In this document: one piece after another, positions 57,476-64,000 of the stretch
How the letters are laid out: each line of letters opens with the position of its first letter
How positions within the stretch are numbered: position 1 is the stretch's first letter
Assembly (NCBI RefSeq): GCF_910594005.1
Contig: NC_057816.1
Coordinates: forward strand, 25,437,797 to 25,501,796
Source: Cervus elaphus
Lineage: Eukaryota > Chordata > Mammalia > Artiodactyla > Cervidae
Length of the DNA stretch: 64,000 nt
Reading direction: 5' to 3'
Notes under the pieces: generated by a model
Told to the model about the DNA's origin: nothing
The model's input: only the letters and a program-made list of their open reading frames with translations
Databases searched by the model: none
Made by a program: the position numbers and the translations under genes

Positions 57476-58199
57476 GCTGTGTAGTGTGATCAGTAGGAAT
57501 GAGTCATCTGGGTCAGGAGGCAGCTTACCTGTGGTCTAGAGACAAAGAGCAACACAGCTTGTAGAAACACCTGTGAGGGCTCGAGGCTAATACATCCTAC
57601 CTTGGATATGACCACAAATCACGAGTCTGTGCATGTCTTGGAAAATCATCACGCCATCACGCCCCCTCCAGAATTCCCAGGTCCTCATAAGAAATCTCCC
57701 TGAGAAGTAGAGGTTTTGATCTTTCCTCTTAATCCTGACATGGGCACCTCTGGAGGGCTGATGTTTTTTTGAGACTCCAGAATAAAATAAGATTCAGCAT
57801 CTAAGGAGAGGCCCACGTCTGTCTCCAGGATCTTCCAGCTATAAATCAAGCCCATATTCACCTTGTGATCTTGTAACAAACTGGAGACGGGGGTCTGTGT
57901 TTCTCTCTGCTGCATCATTGGAGTCTGTGTCCCAGTTCCCAGAACTTTGTACTTGGTCATTGCCCAGGCATCTGCTTTGAAATGAGAAATCTCACATACT
58001 TGAACAATGAAGTTTAAAGGGTAAAGTCAGTTCAAGTTGTTAGAAACGTGAGACAGAATAAATGTGGCGTTGGCTCTGCTGAGATGGGAAAAGGCCACAT
58101 AGAAGTCAACTAGCAGCGCCTGCTAGCGTGTGTCTGTTTGCCTGTCCTGCAGCAGTGGTCCTGGAATTCACAATGGCTAAGCTGCTTTGGGGTCTCGCT

Positions 58200-58340
58200 C
58201 ATGGGCTGGCCACTCAGTGGAGCTCGTTACCCGCATTATCTCACTTGTCCTTTACATCAGTTTTTTGAGATTGATGACTGAGGACACCAAGCTCAGAGAA
58301 GTTAAGTCACTTGACTAGGTCACACAGCTGGTAATGTTAC
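58200..58340 (+). repeat. MIR-like relic
   Basis: CATTATCTCACTTGTCCTTT, CCAAGCTCAGAGAAGTTAAG and CACACAGCTGGTAATG. Confidence 0.7.
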
Positions 58341-59874
58341 TCAGTCCAGACTTGTACCACTCTGCACAACAGCCTGATAAATTGAGGGATGAGTTGTTGG
58401 GTAAAGGAATGGCAGCTTTATTTAGAAAGCCAGCAGATGGAGAAGACAGTGGACTAGTGTCCCAAAGAACCCTCTTATCCAAATCAGAATTCAGGCTTTG
58501 TTTACACCAAAAGAGAGGGCCTGTGATTGTTTGTTGCAGACTTTTTAAGGTCCGAATCCTTAGGTCTGCAGCAGCCCACTGTCAGTCAGATACTATGTTC
58601 CTGTAATCCTCAAGAAGACACATGTTATTCTACAGCTGTTTTTCTCTATATGAATGGAAAAGTGACCTTTAAAGGTCAGAGCCTTGAGAACTATCCTGTC
58701 TACTTCAGGCTATAGACAACATTCTGGACTTGTAGCAGAAGTAATAGAACAGGAAGCAAAAGAAACCGATCCAATATGGAGTCTGATGTGTTCTTCCCAG
58801 TTACGGTAAGTGATGGGATCAAGTGTTTAACCAGGCTGAATTCAGAGCCTGTGCTCCAGAACTCTGTAGTACGGCTTCCTGCTATAGCTCTAATTATATG
58901 GAAAGCAAGACTAAAAAGGAGGAGTGGGCATCTGTGAACATTGCAAACCCTTGGTTTTCCCTGTGCCATATTAGGGAGCATTAAAACCATATAAACAGAT
59001 GGAGGGTGATGTTCCAAGGGTAAGGCTTGGAGGGTTGAGGTGCATACAAACTTTCACTTGGCGAATGCTTGTGGAAAGACCAAAGAGGCTGGCTGAGGTG
59101 GGGGCAAAAACAGATACTTTTGTTTGCCTCAAAAGCATTATTTTGCATTTCATTTCAATTAAATGGCTCAGGTTTTGCTATAGCATTAGAAACACTTGTA
59201 TCAACATTCTCCAGGTGCTGGCGGGCAGACAGTGAGTGGGGGCAAAACTGATGTGTGTGTTTTGGAAACAAAAACCAATGAGATGGTCAGAGTCAGGAAG
59301 GTTCAGAGTTTGAGCCCCTCATGCATGGTGATTTCTTGAAGCACCTCACTGCAATGTGGCTTCAGGCCATGAAGTCTCATCAAAGTGGGCATTTTAGTCT
59401 GCGGCAGTTTCCAGCCTTTGTCCCTGTGATACGTGAACTTCTCTGAGGAAATTGTAGTCGTGTACCTCCCACCCACTGCAAACCCAAACAAAACACACAA
59501 TTACAAGCCCAGCGCCACCCGGAGACCCCAGAACCGTGCACGGCACGTTAGAGCTTTATTAATCGAGTGACTTTTGCCTTACACTGTGGGAGCTGTTAAT
59601 TAAAACCACTCAACCGTTGAGTTGGAAGAGAGGGAGGGAGACAGAGAGATTGAAGACGGCTAACAGCCGGGCTTCCCTCCCGCCTTGGCAGGCTGGCGCA
59701 GCTATTTTAGAGGTGGACACAGGCTTTATGGTTGAATAAACCCTTCTCCATAGGTGTGTGTGAGGTTTCCTGGGGACGGCTTTCATTTAATTCCCTGCAG
59801 CCAGGCCTCCTGCACACAAAGCTTCTGACCAAGTATGCAGAACCGCTAACAATAAGGACCATGGTGATAAAAAT

Positions 59875-60085
59875 AGCAGCTACCCCGTATTAGTGTTTAG
59901 AGAGCATTTCTAAATGCCTGGCATGGTGCGCGGTGCTTTATACACCTTGTCTCTTGTCAGCCTCACTGTCGTCTATGTGGTCGTCTGCTCCTCCCAGCGG
60001 GGATGCAGGACTCACAGGACATCAGTATCTTGCCCAAGGTCACAGAGCTGGTGAGTTAGGGAGCCGGGACTCCAATGCAGACTGA
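59875..60085 (+). repeat. MIR-like relic
   Basis: AGAGCATTTCTAAATGCCTGG, GCGCGGTGCTTTATACACCTT, CTTGCCCAAGGTCACAGAGC and GGACTCCAATGCAG follow the MIR order. Confidence 0.75.
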
Positions 60086-60537
60086 CTGCAAAGCAGAAGG
60101 GCACCCACCGTGTCTCTGGGTGTTTACCGAGAACCCTGTAATCTGCGTAAACATGTTAAAAATCTAGCCCCTCTTCTCCCCCTAAACCTGCTTCTCCTCC
60201 TGTGTTTCCATATCCATTTCTCTTCCACAGCCAGAAAATCGGAAAGAATCTCAGACTTCCGTTCCATTGTTCCTGGAAGGCTGGTCACCAGGGTCAATGG
60301 ATTCTCTCTCTTCACTGTCTCTTACCACGGTTTCTTCCAATCTTTCTGCTCGTGTTTCTCCCCCAGATGATTGCATTTGCCCCTTTCTTACTTTCTTCAC
60401 CTCTGGCCCCAGTGCTTATCCAACAAGTCCATCCTACTCTTGGGTGAGAAAGCTCTTCCTAGAGTATTAATCTGATTACATGATCACCTGCTTATCTTTT
60501 CTCAGTGGCTCTACCTTGCCTGGCAGGTAAACTCTTG

Positions 60538-61085
60538 AGTTTCTGTGGCTGTATAATAAATGACTCCAAAATCTGGCAGCTTGAAAGCAGTGTTTGATGA
60601 TGCTCACAGCTCTCTGTCTCAGGATTGGGACAAGGTTGCAGCCGAGACGGCCTGTGTGTGCTCCCCACGTTTGGAGTCTCATTGGGGAGACCCCTAGGGC
60701 TGAAGCTGGCTTAATAGTGGGGGTCCATGCCTTTCCAAAGCTTGTTCACTCACACGTCTGACACTCAGGCTGGGACGACTTGAAGGTGAGGACGCCCGTA
60801 CCTCTCTCTGTGGCTTGGCTTCCTTAGAACCTGGAAGCCTCCAAGTCCCAAGGACACGTGTTACCATGAGCAAAGCAAAGGTGGCCTTTTCTCCTCTACC
60901 TTGGAAGTCACAGAGTGTCACTTTCACCCAACCGTGTTGGCCAAAGCAGTCACAGGTCTCCAGATTCACTAGAGGGAGCATCGATTCCCACCTCTCAGGG
61001 GACAGGGCACCTTGGAGAAGACCATTCGGGATGGCGATGTTGTGGAGTCGTCTTTGGGAAGTACATCTGCCCCATCCTACCCTGC
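60538..61085. mobile_element. Old LTR-type interspersed repeat
   Basis: TTTCTGTGGCTGTATAATAAA, CTCCAAAATCTGGCAGC, GACACTCAGGCTGGGACGAC, GGCCAAAGCAGTCACAGGTC and ATGGCGATGTTGTGGAGTCG follow an old mammalian LTR pattern that I recognise but cannot name. It overlaps a 161-codon reverse open frame (60694-61179), which is therefore not a gene. Confidence 0.5.
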
Positions 61086-61429
61086 GCCTTGTCCAGCATG
61101 CTGAGGGACAGGGCCCTCCATGGTCCTCCGCTGGAGGGTAAGTTTTGTGGAGACAGAGCTTGTCTGTCTCACTGACCACGTATCTCCTGTGCCCAGCACA
61201 GTGCTTGGCACAAAGGAAGCCCTCCTTTTCACTGGGGAACTAATGAGGGATCTGCTTGCCCAGCCCCGTATCTTGTCCTCTCCACCATCCCCAAACGCCC
61301 ATTCCTCCCCCACTGGCTTTCTGGTCCCGCCACTCTGGGCCACTGACGTTTTCTTTGATGGACGTACCACGCTCTCAGACCTGTCTGCCTTTTGCAGGTG
61401 GTTGCCCTCTCTCTGTCCGTAAATCCCTC

Positions 61430-61720
61430 CCTGCTCCATTCCCACCCACCTGCTGCAGTCCTTTAAGAATCTGCTGAAGCTGGGAAGCCTTCCCTGACAA
61501 CACCAGCAGACGTCGGCTTCCCTCCGGTGGGTCCCAAACAGCTGGTAATGCCTCCCAGCTGGCTCATCTCAGTTCCTTTTGCTTTGTCTCTTTGTGTGAC
61601 TGTCTGTCCCCTGGATTAGGATATCTGTGAGCAGAGGGATTGTGTCTTTTTATACCTCCGTTTCGAACATCTTCTGCCAGACCTGCTGTATATGCTTAAT
61701 GATGTGCTTGGAATGAAGGG
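61430..61720 (+). repeat. L2-type relic
   Basis: GAAGCTGGGAAGCCTTCCCTG, CCTTTTGCTTTGTCTCTTTG and GATTGTGTCTTTTTATACCTC lie in L2 3' order. Confidence 0.65.
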
Positions 61721-61774
61721 AGAGAGAAAGAGGGTAACTATAATAGTGGTACCACTGGGCTGATGCTACTGCTG

Positions 61775-61965
61775 GTGCTGATAATAACGGCACCCAGTAT
61801 GGGTGGAGTACTTTTAATGTGGCAGGTGCTTTTCAGGTATTATTGAATTCTTAGAGAAATCCTAGGAGGCCAATAACACTGTTATTATCCCCATTTTATA
61901 CACATGGAAACTGTGGATAAAAGAGGCCACTTGTTCGAAGTCATCCAGCTACTAAGGGATGCAGC
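61775..61965 (+). repeat. MIR-like relic
   Basis: GTGGCAGGTGCTTTTCAGGT, TATTATCCCCATTTTATACAC, ATGGAAACTGTGG and CCAGCTACTAAGG. Confidence 0.75.
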
Positions 61966-63120
61966 CAGTTTCAGGAAGCTTGAGGACTTGGTGTTGCCAC
62001 CTGCTGGGTTTTAGGTTATAAAGATTTATTTTTATAAAGATATAAATCCTACCTTCAAGTGGATTAGTAGGTTAATAATGTGGGAGGTGACAGAGTATCT
62101 GCTGGCTAGACAATGTCTGTTTTGTTCCTGGTGCCAGGTTTGAAGAGGTTCAGAGTCAGGCAAGGGTTGGTTTAGCGAAGGGTGACGAGCAAGGAAAAGG
62201 GTTTGAATGTCACAGAAATGTTCATAGAAGCTAGATCTGCTTGATAGGGAAAATGCTTAGAAGAGCAGTAGGTTTAAAAGGACCAAACTGAAACTGTAGG
62301 TTAGACTTCCATTTTTTTATTTCCTAAACACGAAGGTGACCATTAAAAAACATGCTGAAAATCAAAGCTGTCCAAAGCGGGCTGGGCTCATTGTAAGAAT
62401 GTAAGCCTCCTACTTGGGAGAGTAATCAAGCAGAATCTGGAAACCTGTTTCCACACGTTGCAGAAGGAATTCTTCCATGAGATGAGAAGCTGAGAGAAGG
62501 GACCTGTAAAAGTTCTTCCCAGTGTAAGATTCAGGGCGTTCGGTTCCCATGGAAATCACTGAGGTTCTAATAAGGATGGAGCAGAGCTGGGTGTTGGGCT
62601 CAGAAGAAGGTCTCTTTGACAAGCCAGGTTTCTGAAGTTCACACCAGCCTGCGGGTGGTAGCCAGGCACCAAAGCTATTCCTTCTGAAAATGGTCTCACC
62701 CAAGCCCCCTTCAGATAAGCGCAAAAATCAGACCCGCCTGCTTCCCCAGCTGCAGGTTCTGGACTGGCGGCTTTCGGAGAGGCTGTAGAGAATCCCTGTC
62801 AGCTCAGCGACTGCACATCCGCCCAGATGTTCCTGAGAGTCACACTGTCAGTTGTGTAATGAAATCAGTAGGTTTTTAAAGTGTGAAAAGGTTACAGTAT
62901 GGAGTAAGCTCGCTCTAAGGATGCAAGGTTGGGGGTCTCTGCGTTGCCCCTGCTCGGTTTGAATGACTGTTTCAGCCAATCCATCTCTCAGTCTTATGAA
63001 AGTAGAAACCTTTGAACAAGTGGAAGCCGGAGAAAGCCAGGGATCCCGTCCCTTTGTCTGTGCAGCTGTCCTGACTGCAGCTCCCATAGCCGTGATAGAA
63101 GGTAATTTGAGTATCCTGCA
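61966..63120. other. Intronic stretch before the CpG-rich block
   Basis: About 1.15 kb without a nameable repeat or exon. GC rises towards its end. Confidence 0.55.
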
Positions 63121-63460
63121 GACAACCAGCTTTTGCTTGATGCCTGCTCCGGAGGTCCCTGCCCGGGCTCCGGCTCCCTCCCAGCCCGCCCTTCCCGCCA
63201 GCGCGTCCAGCTGCCCAGGGCCGCCCTGCCCCGCGCTCCGCTCCGTCTGGCCCCAGGCTGGCCCGTTTGCCTGGATGCTGGGCTCCTGGGCATCTCCTGC
63301 CCAAGCGAGCGCCTGCGCTCCAGCAGCGGCCTCGCTGGGGGAAGAGGCGCACCCGTCCTCCGTGCAAACGCGCCTGTGGCTCCGTCCAGGTCCATACGTG
63401 TTGAATTCGAGGGGTCGTTTTTGCCTTTCCAGCCGAAGTCCCCGCTCTGCTGGTTTCACG
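63121..63460. promoter_or_regulatory. CpG-island-like block in the downstream NAV2 intron
   Basis: By hand count about 27 CpG dinucleotides fall in 63121-63420, in sequence that is roughly two-thirds GC. That is far above the intron background, where 300 bases often have only a few. No SINE accounts for it. Open frames run on both strands (62963-63622 forward, 62848-63459 reverse), but these are expected from high GC and resemble no protein I know. An intragenic promoter for a short NAV2 transcript or an antisense RNA is the natural reading. It could also be an orphan CpG island or enhancer. Confidence 0.55.
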
Positions 63461-64000
63461 TTTTACTCCTTTTTAGGAAAACCTCAGACAATGGGAATTC
63501 GGCCTCGGGACAACACTACTGCCTTCAGCTCAGGTTCAGGAGTCGCTGAGAGTGGCGCTGACTTTGTTCCCTACACGGGGGACTCTGTTCATGCCATGCT
63601 GTGCCTTGAATGGGACCTGTGACCCCTCCTTCCAAGCCTTTTCTTACTAGCTTTCCCTGCATGGGGGGCCCCCAACGTCCTAGAAGTCTTCCTTGAAGCC
63701 CTTAGCTAACATAGTCTGTGAATATATTTAACTTTTCTATATTCTAAGTAGATGCAAGGATGTCTCACTTCTTTTGTATTCTCTAAATCCTTAAGACACA
63801 TATTTATATTAAAACAACTTAATTCTGGGTTATTACTTATTCTTTCATTTAGTCCACCAAGAACATTTGTTAGGTACCTATCTCAAGAGTTCTAATCACA
63901 ATCTAGGGACTGCGGGCAGTGAAGCAAAAATACAAGCTCAAAAACAATAAATATGATAATCATAATTATAATAGTACTGGTCCTGCATTTATTGAACTTT

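Larger units (their letters stand above)
1..64000 (+). other. NAV2: NAV2 locus, internal part of the gene
   Basis: The window lies inside NAV2. Four exons with correct splice borders join without a frame break: 1102, 113, 109 and 390 bases, or 571 complete codons once the first split codon is counted. The joined protein matches the NAV2 middle region as I remember it from human, including the runs SMLEKLKLFNSKG, VSVQLPQPQQQY and TATVAPFLYRSQTDTEGN. From family knowledge, NAV2 is a large retinoic-acid-inducible neuronal protein with an N-terminal calponin-homology domain, a long disordered microtubule-binding middle, coiled coils and a C-terminal AAA+ domain; it acts at microtubule plus ends in neurite growth. 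Only part of the disordered middle is encoded here. NAV1 and NAV3 are less likely because the exon texts follow NAV2 closely. Confidence 0.95.
45218..64000 (+). other. NAV2 intron downstream (3' end outside the window)
   Basis: This begins with the donor GTGAGT and continues to the window edge without a recognisable exon. It is rich in Bov-tA/Bov-A SINEs to 50.6 kb and then in older MIR, L2 and LTR relics. Stretches without a nameable element include 49000-49685, 50595-51290, 52075-52845, 52975-56075, 56445-57165, 57480-58195, 58345-59540, 60090-60535, 61090-61425, 61970-63120 and 63465-64000. A CpG-island-like block at 63121-63460 stands out near the end. Confidence 0.85.

Noticed and set aside
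60694..61179. Reverse 161-codon open frame
   Set aside because: It overlaps an old LTR-type repeat in most of its length and shows no recognisable protein.
62848..63622. Forward 219-codon and reverse 203-codon open frames in the CpG-rich block
   Set aside because: High GC removes stop codons on both strands at once. The composition (Ala/Pro/Ser forward, Gly/Arg/Ala reverse) is arbitrary, there is no matching family, and no convincing donor fits a NAV2 phase.

Overview
The window is ruminant nuclear DNA: one long intron-rich stretch of a single protein-coding gene, packed with ruminant-specific retroposons. Bov-tA/Bov-A SINEs, BovB LINE pieces and cetartiodactyl CHR-type tRNA-derived SINEs recur every one to three kilobases on both strands, which fits a bovid (cattle, sheep, goat or relative). 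I cannot pick the species from this window.

The gene is NAV2 (neuron navigator 2), on the + strand. Four consecutive internal coding exons are visible: 30147-31248, 36277-36389, 42343-42451 and 44828-45217. All have AG/GT borders, their phases fit each other, and together they give an uninterrupted reading of 571 codons. They encode the serine/proline/lysine-rich middle part of the protein, after the N-terminal calponin-homology domain and before the C-terminal coiled coils and AAA+ domain, which lie outside the window. The segment carries two SxIP-type EB-binding motifs and a short likely helical segment. No upstream NAV2 coding exon was found in the first 30.1 kb and none in the last 18.8 kb, so the flanks read as intron.

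Layout. 1-30146: upstream intron, with an ERV-like LTR (3.6-4.1 kb), L1 fragments (4.9-5.9 and 19.2-23.2 kb, the second split by a rearranged BovB), DNA-transposon fossils and many SINEs. 28.3-29.0 kb: a CpG-richer block with a TATA-like box followed by a possible alternative first exon ending in a consensus splice donor, 1.1 kb before the large NAV2 exon. 30.1-45.2 kb: the four exons and three introns; the introns hold SINEs, a Tigger-type transposon with its TA target duplication, and a local duplication of unclassified sequence. 45.2-64 kb: downstream intron with SINE clusters, MaLR/ERVL-type LTRs, MIR/L2 relics and a CpG-island-like block at 63.1-63.45 kb.

I found no prokaryote-style operon, CRISPR array, intact mobile-element gene or RNA gene. 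The most interesting items are candidate regulatory or transcript-start features of NAV2 (28.3-29.0 kb and 63.1-63.4 kb), the BovB element rebuilt with filler DNA and a duplicated segment, and several unclassified repeats and inverted repeats. Repeat family names come from recognising consensus-like stretches by eye, so boundaries are good to roughly 5-20 bases for young SINEs and worse for old relics.
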